Positions 7,779-16,439 of a DNA stretch of 64,000 nt are shown here, piece by piece. The stretch is from Nocardioides rotundus (GTDB lineage: Bacteria; Actinomycetota; Actinomycetes; Propionibacteriales; Nocardioidaceae). How positions within the stretch are numbered: position 1 is the first letter of the stretch; the number at the start of each line of letters is the position of its first letter. Below the pieces are notes generated by a model. That model worked only from the letters and a program-made list of their open reading frames with translations, searched no databases and was not told the origin of the DNA. The stretch covers positions 1,441,001 to 1,505,000 of the forward strand of contig NZ_CP082922.1 of the NCBI RefSeq assembly GCF_019931675.1, in the 5' to 3' direction. Made by a program: the position numbers and the translations under genes.

Positions 7779-9553
7779 ACGCCCGCCTCCTCCAGCACGG
7801 CCTCGCCTCGGAGTACGGCGTCGTCCGCGCGGCCGACCCACTGGGCGAAGGACTCGTCGTCGTGGCGCTCGGCCAGGAAGGCCCGGACGACGTTGGTGAC
7901 GTAGTCGTCCAGCCCGGCGCTGGTCACCTTGTGGGCGCGCAGCTTGCGACCGAAGCCCGCCTCGAGCCCGAGGCCGCCGCCGAGGTGGACCTGGAAGCCC
8001 TCGACCTGCTGGCCGCTCTCGTCCATGACGAGCTGGCCCTTGAGCCCGATGTCGGCGACCTGGGTCCGGGCGCAGGCGTTGGGGCAGCCGTTGACGTTGA
8101 CCGAGATCGGCACCTCGAGGTCGGGGAAGCGCTGCTCCAGCTCGGTGACCAGGCGCCGCGCCCGCTCCTTGGTGTCGACGATCGCCAGCTTGCAGAACTC
8201 GATGCCGGTGCAGGCCATCGTGGTCCGTCGCCAGTTGCTCGGCCGCGCGGTGAGCCCGATCCGCTCGAGATCCTCGACGAAGGCGTCGGTGTCGGTGCCG
8301 TCGACGCCGATCACCACCAGCTTCTGGTACGCCGTGAGCCGGGCGCCGTCGGCGTCGTACTTCTCCACCAGGTCGCCGAGCGCGGTCAGCGTGGTGCCGT
8401 CGATCCGGCCGACCAGCGGGGTCGCGCCGACGTAGAAGCGGCCGTCCTTCTGCTCGTGCACGCCGATGTGGTCGCCCTGGACGGCCGGCGCCTCGGGGGA
8501 GGGGCAGTCGACCAGGGTGCGGTGGAGGTACTCGCTCTCCAGCACCTCGCGGAACTTCTCCACCCCCCAGTCCGCGACCAGGAACTTCAGCCGGGCGCGC
8601 GAGCGCAGCCGGCGGTAGCCGTAGTCGCGGAAGATCGAGATCACGCCCTCCCAGGCGTCGGCGACCTCGTCGACCGGGATCCACACGCCCAGCTTCTGGG
8701 CGAGCATCGGGTTGGTGGACAGCCCGCCGCCGACCCACAGGTCGAAGCCGGGGCCGTGCTCGGGGTGGACGGTGCCCACGAAGGAGACGTCGTTCACCTC
8801 GGGCGCCACGTCGTGGCTGGGGTGCCCGGTCAGCGCGGTCTTGAACTTCCGCGGGAGGTTGGAGAAGTCCGGGTTGCCGATGTAGCGGCGCTTGATCTCG
8901 GCGAGCGCCTCGGTGCCGTCGATGATCTCGTCCTTGGCGATCCCGGCCACCGGCGAGCCCAGGAAGCCGCGCGGGGAGTCGCCGCAGGCCTCCAGGGTGG
9001 TGAGCCCGGCCGCGTCGACCCGGTTCCAGATCTCGGGGACGTTCTCGATCTCGATCCAGTGGTACTGGATGTTGTTGCGGTCGGTGATGTCGGCGGTGTT
9101 GCGGCCGAAGTCGGTGGAGATGCCACCCAGGGCGCGCAGCGCGTCCGCGCCCAGGACCGCGCCGTCGGTGCGGACCCGCATCATGAAGTAGCGGTCGTCC
9201 AGCTCCTCCTCGGCGACCTGGCCGGTCTTGCCGCCGTCGAAGCCGGGAGCGCGCTGGGTGTAGAGGCCCATCCAGCGGAACCGGCCGCGCAGGTCGGCGG
9301 GGTCGATAGAGTCGAAGCCGCGGCGGGAGTAGATGTGCAGGATCCGGTCGCGGACGTTGAGCGGGTCGTCGTCCTTCTTGGTCTGCTCGTTCTTGTTCAG
9401 CGGCTCGCGGTAGCCCAGCGCCCACTGGCCCTCGCCCTTCTTGGGGCGGGGACGGCTCGACTTGGGACGGCCGGGCCCGGTGGCCGCGGCGGGGCGGGTG
9501 TCGGGTCCGGCGGTGGAGCCCTGAGCGGTGCTGGCGGGGTTCGGTGCGTTCAC
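7775..9553 (-). CDS. sir: Ferredoxin-dependent sulfite reductase (NirA/Sir type)
   Basis: Six-electron reduction of sulfite to sulfide using ferredoxin, siroheme and a 4Fe-4S cluster. The cluster and siroheme ligands are in CTGIEFC near residue 455 and NGCPNAC near residue 500. The N-terminal 60 residues are Pro/Lys/Ala-rich and not conserved. The GTG start (592 residues) was preferred because AAGGA lies about twelve bases upstream; an in-frame ATG at 9586 would add 11 residues. A leader peptide gene precedes it by 117 bases. A ferredoxin-nitrite reductase is the alternative, but cysH and the chelatase favour sulfite. Confidence 0.92.
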   Translation of the reverse strand: MNAPNPASTAQGSTAGPDTRPAAATGPGRPKSSRPRPKKGEGQWALGYREPLNKNEQTKKDDDPLNVRDRILHIYSRRGFDSIDPADLRGRFRWMGLYTQRAPGFDGGKTGQVAEEELDDRYFMMRVRTDGAVLGADALRALGGISTDFGRNTADITDRNNIQYHWIEIENVPEIWNRVDAAGLTTLEACGDSPRGFLGSPVAGIAKDEIIDGTEALAEIKRRYIGNPDFSNLPRKFKTALTGHPSHDVAPEVNDVSFVGTVHPEHGPGFDLWVGGGLSTNPMLAQKLGVWIPVDEVADAWEGVISIFRDYGYRRLRSRARLKFLVADWGVEKFREVLESEYLHRTLVDCPSPEAPAVQGDHIGVHEQKDGRFYVGATPLVGRIDGTTLTALGDLVEKYDADGARLTAYQKLVVIGVDGTDTDAFVEDLERIGLTARPSNWRRTTMACTGIEFCKLAIVDTKERARRLVTELEQRFPDLEVPISVNVNGCPNACARTQVADIGLKGQLVMDESGQQVEGFQVHLGGGLGLEAGFGRKLRAHKVTSAGLDDYVTNVVRAFLAERHDDESFAQWVGRADDAVLRGEAVLEEAGV

Positions 9554-9670
9554 GAGGAGGTCCTTGTGGCGTGGGGAGACGCGCATGCCGCGACTGGCCG
9601 GCTCCTCGACGCTGAGGATGCTGCTGGCCTGCGACCGGCGCCCGATGGACAGTGGCTTGTCTGGGGCGGG

Positions 9671-9760
9671 TCAGCGGGGCCAACACATCATGCTGCGGGT
9701 GCGACCGAGGTCCACGTGGCGCCGGGCCACGAGGAACTTGGTGGTTGCCGCAGTGATCAT
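9671..9760 (-). CDS. Short leader peptide of the sulfate operon (RRHVDL type)
   Basis: A 29-codon ATG-initiated reading frame upstream of sulfite reductase. It ends in RRHVDLGRTRSMMCWPR. The RRHVDL core followed by a Cys near the end is the hallmark of the short putative leader peptides seen upstream of sulfur-metabolism operons in Streptomyces and relatives. Translation stalling at the late Cys codon could sense cysteinyl-tRNA (inference). The 117 bases between its stop and the sir start hold an imperfect hairpin: TCCTC (9603-9607) pairs with GAGGA (9614-9618), with GGCC blocks outside. The start codon has only a weak ribosome site. Confidence 0.7.
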   Translation of the reverse strand: MITAATTKFLVARRHVDLGRTRSMMCWPR

Positions 9761-9951
9761 GTCCAGAAGTCTCAGGGAGCGGACGGGGGTCCCACAACCC
9801 GAGATCTCATGATGTGAACATGGCGTCCACGATTCGGACAAGACTCGCTTCGCCCCGCGGGGGAGCGGCGCGGATGCGACCCAGATCACGTCGCGAGATC
9901 GCTCCGCGAACCGTCTCGGCGGGGGCCGAGTCGCGTGACTAGGGTTGCGCC

Positions 9952-11391
9952 ATGACCGACGCCCCCCTGCTCAGCAGCACCTACCAGCAGATGCTCTCGG
10001 TGATCGAGAGCGTGGAGCCCCGGATCGCCGAGGCGACCCGCCAGGAGCTCACCGACCAGCGCGAGTCGCTGAAGCTGATCGCGAGTGAGAACTACGCGTC
10101 TCCCGCGGTGCTGATGACCATGGGCACCTGGTTCAGCGACAAGTACGCCGAAGGCACGGTCGGCCACCGCTTCTACGCCGGCTGCCAGAACGTCGACACC
10201 GTCGAGTCGGTGGCGGCCGAGCACGCCCGCGAGCTGTTCGGGGCGCCGTACGCCTATGCGCAGCCGCACTCGGGGATCGACGCCAACCTGGTGGCGTTCT
10301 GGTCGATCCTGGCCCACCGGGTCGAGGGGCCGTGGCTGCAGAAGTTCGGCGCGAAGAACGTGAACGAGCTCACCGAGGAGGACTGGGAGAGCCTGCGCTC
10401 GGAGTTCGGCAACCAGCGGCTGCTCGGGATGAGCCTGGACGCCGGCGGCCACCTCACCCACGGCTTCCGCCCCAACATCAGCGGCAAGATGTTCCACCAG
10501 CAGCAGTACGGCACCGACCCGGAGACCGGGCTGCTGGACTACGACGCGGTGCGGGCCAAGGCGCGGGAGTTCCAGCCGCTGGTGATCGTCGCCGGCTACT
10601 CCGCCTATCCCCGGCGGGTGAACTTCGCCAAGATGCGCGAGATCGCCGACGAGGTGGACGCGACGCTGATGGTGGACATGGCGCACTTCGCCGGGCTGGT
10701 CGCCGGCAAGGTCTTCACCGGCGACGAGGACCCGGTCCCGCACGCGCACATCGTCACCACCACCACGCACAAGTCGCTGCGCGGCCCGCGCGGCGGCATG
10801 GTGCTGGCCACCGAGGAGCTCGCGCCCTCGGTCGACCGCGGCTGCCCGATGGTGCTCGGCGGCCCGCTCTCGCACGTGATGGCCGCCAAGGCGGTCGCGC
10901 TGGCCGAGGCCCGGCAGCCGGAGTTCCGCACCTACGCCCAGGGCGTGGCCGACAACGCCCAGTCCCTGGCCGAGGGCTTCCTCAAGCGCGGCGCGAACCT
11001 GGTCACCGGGGGCACCGACAACCACCTCGTGCTGCTCGACGTCTCCTCGTTCGGACTCACCGGGCGGCAGGCCGAGTCCGCGCTCCTGGACGCCGGCGTG
11101 GTCACCAACCGCAACTCGATCCCCGCCGACCCCAACGGCGCCTGGTACACCTCCGGCATCCGGATCGGCACCCCCGCGCTCACCACCCGCGGCTTCGGCC
11201 ACGACGAGTTCGACCGGGTCGCCGAGCTGATGATCGAGGTGCTCTCCAACACCGAGCCCGGCACCACGTCGGCCGGTGCGCCGTCCAAGGCGTCCTACAC
11301 GCTGGGCGACGGCGTGGCCGACCGGGTGCACGCCGCCTCCGCCGAGATGCTGGAGAAGCACCCGCTCTATCCCGGCCTCGACCTGGCCTGA
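9952..11391 (+). CDS. glyA: Glycine/serine hydroxymethyltransferase
   Basis: PLP enzyme that interconverts serine and glycine with tetrahydrofolate. The PLP-lysine motif is in [16 protein letters not shown] near residue 285. At 479 residues it is about 60 longer than E. coli GlyA; an insertion lies around residues 110-190 ([20 protein letters not shown] and onward), which is seen in the long actinobacterial form. TAGGGT lies six bases before the ATG, indicating a leaderless transcript. It is divergent from the sulfate operon, which consumes serine-derived skeletons for cysteine. Confidence 0.95.
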   Translation: MTDAPLLSSTYQQMLSVIESVEPRIAEATRQELTDQRESLKLIASENYASPAVLMTMGTWFSDKYAEGTVGHRFYAGCQNVDTVESVAAEHARELFGAPYAYAQPHSGIDANLVAFWSILAHRVEGPWLQKFGAKNVNELTEEDWESLRSEFGNQRLLGMSLDAGGHLTHGFRPNISGKMFHQQQYGTDPETGLLDYDAVRAKAREFQPLVIVAGYSAYPRRVNFAKMREIADEVDATLMVDMAHFAGLVAGKVFTGDEDPVPHAHIVTTTTHKSLRGPRGGMVLATEELAPSVDRGCPMVLGGPLSHVMAAKAVALAEARQPEFRTYAQGVADNAQSLAEGFLKRGANLVTGGTDNHLVLLDVSSFGLTGRQAESALLDAGVVTNRNSIPADPNGAWYTSGIRIGTPALTTRGFGHDEFDRVAELMIEVLSNTEPGTTSAGAPSKASYTLGDGVADRVHAASAEMLEKHPLYPGLDLA

Positions 11392-11403
11392 GTCGCACCC
11401 GCG

Positions 11404-11470
11404 CTGGCAGAACCCTCCGCTCGGCCGCGGCTCACGCGGCGAGGCGTGGCGCCGAGTGAGGTTCTGCCAG
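11404..11470. repeat. 67-bp terminal-inverted-repeat element, copy A
   Basis: Starts with CTGGCAGAACC and ends with GGTTCTGCCAG, a perfect 11-bp inverted repeat, with 45 bases of different sequence between. It overlaps the last codons of the AbiEi/Vsr-like gene. Three other copies in the window have the same total length. Confidence 0.85.
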
Positions 11471-12325
11471 TGCGAGTGCGCGCGCCACCGCGCGGGTCAT
11501 CACCTCGTGGACCCACTCGGGTCGGTGCATCACGTCCTCCCAGATGAAGCGGAGGACCCACCAGCCGTCGGCCACGAGCAGGCTGTAGCGGCGCACGTCC
11601 TTGCGCAGACTCTCCCGCTTGCTGTGGAACTCGAAGGACTCGCACTCCACGACCCCTCGCAGGTGGACGTCGACCAGGTCGGGTTGGGCCCAGACGTGGT
11701 CGCTGCTGATGACGACCTGTGGCTCGAGGGAGAGTCCCTCCACGGTGGAGGCGATCGCCCGGGTCACGGACTCGAACGGATTGGCGGGCTCGCCGCGCGC
11801 CGCCGCCGCGAGCCTGCGGACCTTCGCGCTGCCCGCACCACGCGCGCTCGCGGCTGCGCGCCGCAACGTGGTCTGCTCGCCGTTGCGGAGAGCGGAGTCG
11901 GCGATCGCCAACGCCTCGTCGTCGGGGAGCGAGCGAAGGCAGTGCAGGAGCGTCAGCTCCCGGCTCGTGGCCACCCCTCCGCTGATCTCGTCGGCCGTCA
12001 GGTCGCCGTAGTGCAGGGTCGCGTGTCGGGCGAGGTGGTCGGGGACTCGGCGATGCCGGGGAACCAGCACGTGCGGTCGCTCGGGCACGCTCTTCACCTG
12101 CCAGCCGTGGTGCAGGGCGGCGCTCGTGTGGCTGAGCACCCCGTGCATCCCGAAGGCGGTCTGCGCGGCGGCCGCGGTGGCCGGGAGCGAGTAGCGCCCG
12201 CGGCCGGCCCTGACCAGGTCTCCGGAGCGAAGCGCCCGATCCACGTCGGCCCGCGACGTGGCGGCGATCAGCTGGGCGCGGGTGGCGAGCCCGCCCCACC
12301 GGTCCACCACGTCGGAGATCTGCAT
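11432..12325 (-). CDS. AbiEi-type antitoxin-domain protein with Vsr/DUF559-like C-terminus
   Basis: A 297-residue protein. The N-terminus (VVDRWGGLATRAQLIAATSR, then VRAGRGRYSLP near residue 45) is the winged-helix fold seen in AbiEi antitoxins. The C-terminal 110 residues resemble Vsr/DUF559 nucleases (AQPDLVDVHLRGVVECESFEFH, then GWWVLRFIWEDV); the usual catalytic ExK appears as ExE, so activity is uncertain. No AbiEii toxin gene is adjacent. The start ATG is inferred from domain length. The gene is bracketed by copies A and B of the 67-bp repeat, A covering its stop codon. It could be a free-standing regulator or a nuclease linked to the repeat. Confidence 0.75.
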   Translation of the reverse strand: MQISDVVDRWGGLATRAQLIAATSRADVDRALRSGDLVRAGRGRYSLPATAAAAQTAFGMHGVLSHTSAALHHGWQVKSVPERPHVLVPRHRRVPDHLARHATLHYGDLTADEISGGVATSRELTLLHCLRSLPDDEALAIADSALRNGEQTTLRRAAASARGAGSAKVRRLAAAARGEPANPFESVTRAIASTVEGLSLEPQVVISSDHVWAQPDLVDVHLRGVVECESFEFHSKRESLRKDVRRYSLLVADGWWVLRFIWEDVMHRPEWVHEVMTRAVARALALAEPHSAPRLAA

Positions 12326-12386
12326 GCTGCTCACTCTGCCCCAGAAGGCGTGACCCGGGTGTCGCTCATCCACAGGCGGAGCCGAG

Positions 12387-12453
12387 CTGGCAGAACCTCC
12401 TCTCCGGGGACCGCGCTCCGCGGGGCACGCAGGCGACCGCACAGTTCTGCCAG
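12387..12453. repeat. 67-bp terminal-inverted-repeat element, copy B
   Basis: CTGGCAGAACC at the left, AGTTCTGCCAG at the right (one mismatch to copy A), with unrelated interior. It lies 61 bases upstream of the AbiEi/Vsr-like start and just beyond the remnant two-component gene. Confidence 0.85.
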
Positions 12454-12486
12454 TTCGTCTCCGACGACCTGGGCGCGGATCGGCGC

Positions 12487-12800
12487 TCAGGAGCGCCAGC
12501 GGTACTCCACCTCGGGCCGGCCGCTGCCGCCGTACCGCGGGGCGCGGTCGACCAGCCCGGTGTCGGCGAGGTGCTCCAGGTAGCGCCGGGATCCCCCTGC
12601 TCCCGGCGTGCCGCTGCGAGGACCGGCGGCGCGTCCGCGACAGACTGGGCGACGGCGACGGCCCGCTGCGCCGCCATCTCCCGCGCGTCCTTGCGGGCGT
12701 CGTAGACCGCCAGGGCGAGGGAGACCAGGACCAGCACGAGCACCAGCCCGACCTGCAGCAGCGCCAGCTGCCGGGCCAGGGAGGGTTCGCGCGCCGTCAT
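12487..12800 (-). pseudogene. Remnant of a DcuS/DcuR-like two-component system
   Basis: From the ATG at 12800 about 65 codons read like the N-terminus of a CitA/DcuS sensor kinase (SLARQLALLQVGLVLVLVLV membrane segment, then AQRAVAVAQSVADAPPVLAA). Around 12590 the match stops, and another frame reads SRRYLEHLADTGLVDRAPRY and GRPEVEYRW up to a stop at 12487, which is the C-terminus of a DcuR/CitB-type response regulator. About 2 kb of kinase and regulator appear deleted between the two ends. The remnant is divergent from dctA, the target such a system would control. Confidence 0.75.
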
Positions 12801-12914
12801 GGCGGCATTGTGCCGCCGATCCGGCGAACACAACGAACACAAGGGTGACCGGGGTCACAGGAGCGATCAGAGTGGCCCCGATGAGGGCCGCGGCCCCCGG
12901 ACTGGAGGAAGCAC

Positions 12915-14264
12915 ATGAGTGACCACAGCACAGCGGCGTCGACCGACGCCCCCCGCAAGAAGGACAAGACCCACTACCTCTACCTGGCGGTGATCGCGGC
13001 CGTCGTCCTCGGCATCATCGTCGGCTTCGCGGCGCCGGAGTTCGCCGCGAGCCTGAAGTGGATCGGCGAGGCCTTCGTCGCGCTCATCAAGATGATGATC
13101 CAGCCGGTGATCTTCTGCACCCTGGTGCTCGGCATCGGCTCCGTGCGCAGCGCCGCCAGCGTCGGCAAGGTCGGCGGCCTGGCGCTCGGCTACTTCCTCA
13201 CCATGTCGACCTTCGCCCTGGCGATCGGCCTGGTCGTCGGCAACATCCTCAAGCCGGGCGAGGGGCTGCAGCTCAGCGACGAGCTGCGCGGCGCCGGCGC
13301 GGAGGCGGCCTCGGAGGGCCACGCGTCGACCACCGACTTCGTCATCGGCATCATCCCCGACTCCCTGCTCTCCGCGCTCACCTCGGGCGAGGTGCTGCAG
13401 ACGCTGCTGGTCGCGCTGCTCACCGGCTTCGCCCTCCAGGCGATGGGGCGCTCGGGCGAGCCGATCCTGCGGGGCATCGAGCATCTGCAGCGCCTGGTCT
13501 TCCGGATCCTGGCGATGATCATGTGGGCCGCGCCGGTCGGCGCGTTCGGCGCGATCGCCGCGGTCGTGGGGGAGACCGGCGTGGACGCGCTGAAGAGCCT
13601 GGCCACGATCATGCTCGGCTTCTACGCCACCTGCGCGATCTTCGTGTTCGGCGTGCTCGGCGCGCTGCTGAAGATCACGACCGGCGTGAGCATCTTCTCC
13701 CTGCTGAGGTACCTCGCCCGCGAGTTCCTGCTCATCGTCTCGACCTCGTCCTCGGAGTCCGCCCTGCCGCGGCTGATCGCGAAGATGGAGCACGCCGGCG
13801 TCGCGCAGACCACGGTCGGCGTGGTGGTCCCGACGGGCTACTCCTTCAACCTCGACGGTACGGCGATCTACCTCACCATGGCCTCGCTCTTCATCGCCGA
13901 GGCGATGGGCAACCCGCTGTCGCTGGGCGAGCAGATCTCGCTGCTGCTGTTCATGATCATCGCCTCCAAGGGCGCCGCCGGGGTCACCGGCGCCGGCCTG
14001 GCGACCCTCGCGGGCGGCCTGCAGTCGCACCGCCCGGACCTGGTCGACGGGGTCGGCCTGATCGTCGGGATCGACCGCTTCATGTCCGAGGCGCGGGCGC
14101 TGACCAACTTCGCCGGCAACTCGGTCGCCACCGTGCTGATCGGCCACTGGACCGGGACCCTGGACCGCCCCCGGCTGGACGCCGTACTCGCCGGCGAGGT
14201 GCCCTTCGACGAGTCCGACATGCTGGACGAGGAGTACGTCGAGCAGAAGTACGCCGCCCACTGA
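12915..14264 (+). CDS. dctA: C4-dicarboxylate/cation symporter DctA
   Basis: Secondary transporter of the DAACS family for succinate, fumarate and malate. The 449 residues include about eight membrane helices, two re-entrant loops, a serine-rich STSSSESALPR near residue 275, and GYSFNLDGTAIY near 310, the sodium/substrate site. The ATG has GGAGGAAGC upstream. Its likely two-component regulator is deleted next door, so control by dicarboxylates may be lost or taken over by another system. Confidence 0.93.
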   Translation: MSDHSTAASTDAPRKKDKTHYLYLAVIAAVVLGIIVGFAAPEFAASLKWIGEAFVALIKMMIQPVIFCTLVLGIGSVRSAASVGKVGGLALGYFLTMSTFALAIGLVVGNILKPGEGLQLSDELRGAGAEAASEGHASTTDFVIGIIPDSLLSALTSGEVLQTLLVALLTGFALQAMGRSGEPILRGIEHLQRLVFRILAMIMWAAPVGAFGAIAAVVGETGVDALKSLATIMLGFYATCAIFVFGVLGALLKITTGVSIFSLLRYLAREFLLIVSTSSSESALPRLIAKMEHAGVAQTTVGVVVPTGYSFNLDGTAIYLTMASLFIAEAMGNPLSLGEQISLLLFMIIASKGAAGVTGAGLATLAGGLQSHRPDLVDGVGLIVGIDRFMSEARALTNFAGNSVATVLIGHWTGTLDRPRLDAVLAGEVPFDESDMLDEEYVEQKYAAH

Positions 14265-14323
14265 TCGCCGACTCGGCGCTTGTTGACTCGGGGTGGGAGG
14301 GCCGGGCCGTTAGCGTTAGCCCC

Positions 14324-15265
14324 ATGCCCGGCCCCCCGACCCTCGTGGATCGGGTCCGGGACACGCTGTGGCGGCTGATCGTCACGACCGTCGGGTCGTG
14401 CATGCGCTACCGGGTGACCGGGCTGGCCGCGGAGGCGGCGTTCTTCGCGGTCCTCTCCATCCCGCCGCTGATCTTCGCGCTGGCGGGCGCGATCGGCATC
14501 GTCTCGCGACAGTTCTCCGCGGCCCAGGTGGCCGACGTACAGACCGAGTTGGTCGAGCTGTCCCGGCGGGCGCTGACCGAGTCGGCGGTGGACAAGATCA
14601 TCGTGCCGACGCTGGACCAGGTGCTGAGCGAGCCGCGCTTCGACATCATCTCGATCGGCTTCGTGTTGGCCCTGTGGTCGGGGTCGCGGGCGCTCAACGT
14701 GTTCGTCGACACCATCACGATCATGCACGGGCTGGGCGGGCACCGGGGGATCGTCAAGACCCGCGCGCTCTCCTTCGGGCTCTACGTCCTGGCGATGCTC
14801 ACCGGCGCGCTCACCGTGCCACTGGTGGTGGCCGGGCCGTCGCTGGTCCGCCCGCTGGTGCACCGGATCCTGCCGGGCCAGACCGACTTCGTGATGTCGT
14901 TCTACTGGCCGGTCGTCGTGGTGATGTGCATCTGCTACCTCGCCACGCTCTACCACGTCAGCGTGCCGGTGCGGACGAACTGGAGCTTCAACCTGCCCGG
15001 GGCCACGTTCTCGCTGTTGGTGTGGATCTTCGGCTCCTACCTGCTGCGCTGGTTCCTCACCGTCACCGCGGCGGACTCCGCCTCGATCTACGGCCCGCTG
15101 GCCGCGCCGATCGCCGTACTCCTGTGGCTCTATCTGGTCGCCATCGCGGTGCTGATCGGGGCGGCCGTCAACGCCGCCTTCGACGAGGTGTTCCCGCAGA
15201 ACACCACCACCCGCGCCCGACTGGAGCTGGTGCAGCGACTGCGGGAGCGTCTGCCGGGCCGTTGA
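14324..15265 (+). CDS. YihY/BrkB family inner-membrane protein
   Basis: A 313-residue integral membrane protein of the YihY/BrkB (virulence factor BrkB) family. It has the early RYRVTGLAAEAAFFAVLSIP segment typical of the family and about six helices, ending in a short charged tail. The true role of the family is unclear; older ribonuclease BN labels are wrong. TAGCGT seven bases before the ATG suggests a leaderless transcript. Confidence 0.85.
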   Translation: MPGPPTLVDRVRDTLWRLIVTTVGSCMRYRVTGLAAEAAFFAVLSIPPLIFALAGAIGIVSRQFSAAQVADVQTELVELSRRALTESAVDKIIVPTLDQVLSEPRFDIISIGFVLALWSGSRALNVFVDTITIMHGLGGHRGIVKTRALSFGLYVLAMLTGALTVPLVVAGPSLVRPLVHRILPGQTDFVMSFYWPVVVVMCICYLATLYHVSVPVRTNWSFNLPGATFSLLVWIFGSYLLRWFLTVTAADSASIYGPLAAPIAVLLWLYLVAIAVLIGAAVNAAFDEVFPQNTTTRARLELVQRLRERLPGR

Positions 15266-15321
15266 GCGGGCCCGCCGGGAGGGTCCTCAAACCGGGCTCC
15301 GGCGTGGACTAGGGTCCACTC

Positions 15322-16434
15322 GTGCACGAGGAGCGGAGCATGCCGCGCGCGGCGGACGACCAGGAGGTGTCCGGCCGGGTCCAGCTACCCGAACGCTCCC
15401 GCTCGCCGTGGTTCGAGCTCACCCGCCGCCTGCTGCTGGCGGTGGGGATCCTGGTCGGCACCGTGATGCTGGTCTACTTCGACCGCGAGGGCTACCGCGA
15501 CGCGAGCGACCCTGCCAACCGGGTCTCGCTGCTCGACGCGATCTACTACACCACCGTCACGCTCAGCACGACGGGGTACGGCGACATCACGCCGGTCTCC
15601 GACCAGGCCCGGCTGATCAACGCCTTCATCATCACCCCGGCCCGCATCGGCTTCCTGGTGCTGCTGATCGGGACCACCCTGGAGGTGCTCGCCTCGCAGG
15701 GCCGCGAGCAGTTCCGCATCGCCCGCTGGAGGAACAGGATGCACGATCACGTCGTGGTCATCGGCTACGGCCGCAAGGGTCGCAGCGCCGTCGAGGTGCT
15801 GACCCGCAACGGGCGCAGCCGCGATGAGATCGTGGTGGTCGACCCGAACCCGGCCGCACTGGACGACGCGAAGTACGACAAGCTCGCGATCGTCCGCGGG
15901 GACGCCACTCGACGCGACTCCCTGCGCCGGGCCAAGGTCGACGACGCCACCCAGGTCATCATCACCACCGACCGGGACGACACGAACGTGCTGTCGACGC
16001 TGACCGTGCGCCAGCTCAACCCGGACGCCTTCATCGTCGCCGCCGTGCGCGAGGAGGAGAACGTCCCGCTGGCGCGGCAGTCCGGCGCGGACTCGGTGGT
16101 CACCTCCTCCGACGCGGTCGGGCGCCTGCTCGGGCTGTCCTCGCTGTCGCCGAACCTCGGCTCGGTGCTGGAGGACCTGCTGTCCTACGGCCACGGGCTG
16201 GAGGTCGCCGAGCGCGAGCTCCTCGTCAACGAGGTCGGGCGGCAGCCCCAGCAGCTGCCGGACCAGGTGATCGCGGTGATCCGGGACGAGAAGGTCTACC
16301 GCTACTTCGACCCGGTGGTCTCCCAGCTCGCCCGCGGCGACCAGCTGATCGTCGTACGCCCCTCCCAGGAGCTCCCGTGGGCGCCCCGGCCGGGGACCCA
16401 CGGCGAGGAGACGACCGGCGAGGACGAGGCCTGA
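15322..16434 (+). CDS. Potassium channel protein with RCK (TrkA-N) domain
   Basis: A two-helix potassium channel subunit. A first helix near residue 40, pore helix and selectivity filter TTGYGD at about residues 83-88, a second helix near 105-125, then a Rossmann nucleotide-binding RCK domain starting VVVIGYGRKGRSA near 145 and a TrkA-C-like end. The GTG start lies six bases after TAGGGT (leaderless). It precedes TrkH and TrkA genes with a five-base gap, making a three-gene potassium cluster. No c-di-AMP riboswitch is visible upstream. Confidence 0.9.
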   Translation: MHEERSMPRAADDQEVSGRVQLPERSRSPWFELTRRLLLAVGILVGTVMLVYFDREGYRDASDPANRVSLLDAIYYTTVTLSTTGYGDITPVSDQARLINAFIITPARIGFLVLLIGTTLEVLASQGREQFRIARWRNRMHDHVVVIGYGRKGRSAVEVLTRNGRSRDEIVVVDPNPAALDDAKYDKLAIVRGDATRRDSLRRAKVDDATQVIITTDRDDTNVLSTLTVRQLNPDAFIVAAVREEENVPLARQSGADSVVTSSDAVGRLLGLSSLSPNLGSVLEDLLSYGHGLEVAERELLVNEVGRQPQQLPDQVIAVIRDEKVYRYFDPVVSQLARGDQLIVVRPSQELPWAPRPGTHGEETTGEDEA

Positions 16435-16439
16435 GCGGC

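Noticed and set aside
15266..15321. c-di-AMP riboswitch before the potassium genes
   Set aside because: Only 56 bases are available, and the channel gene appears leaderless, so there is no room for one.
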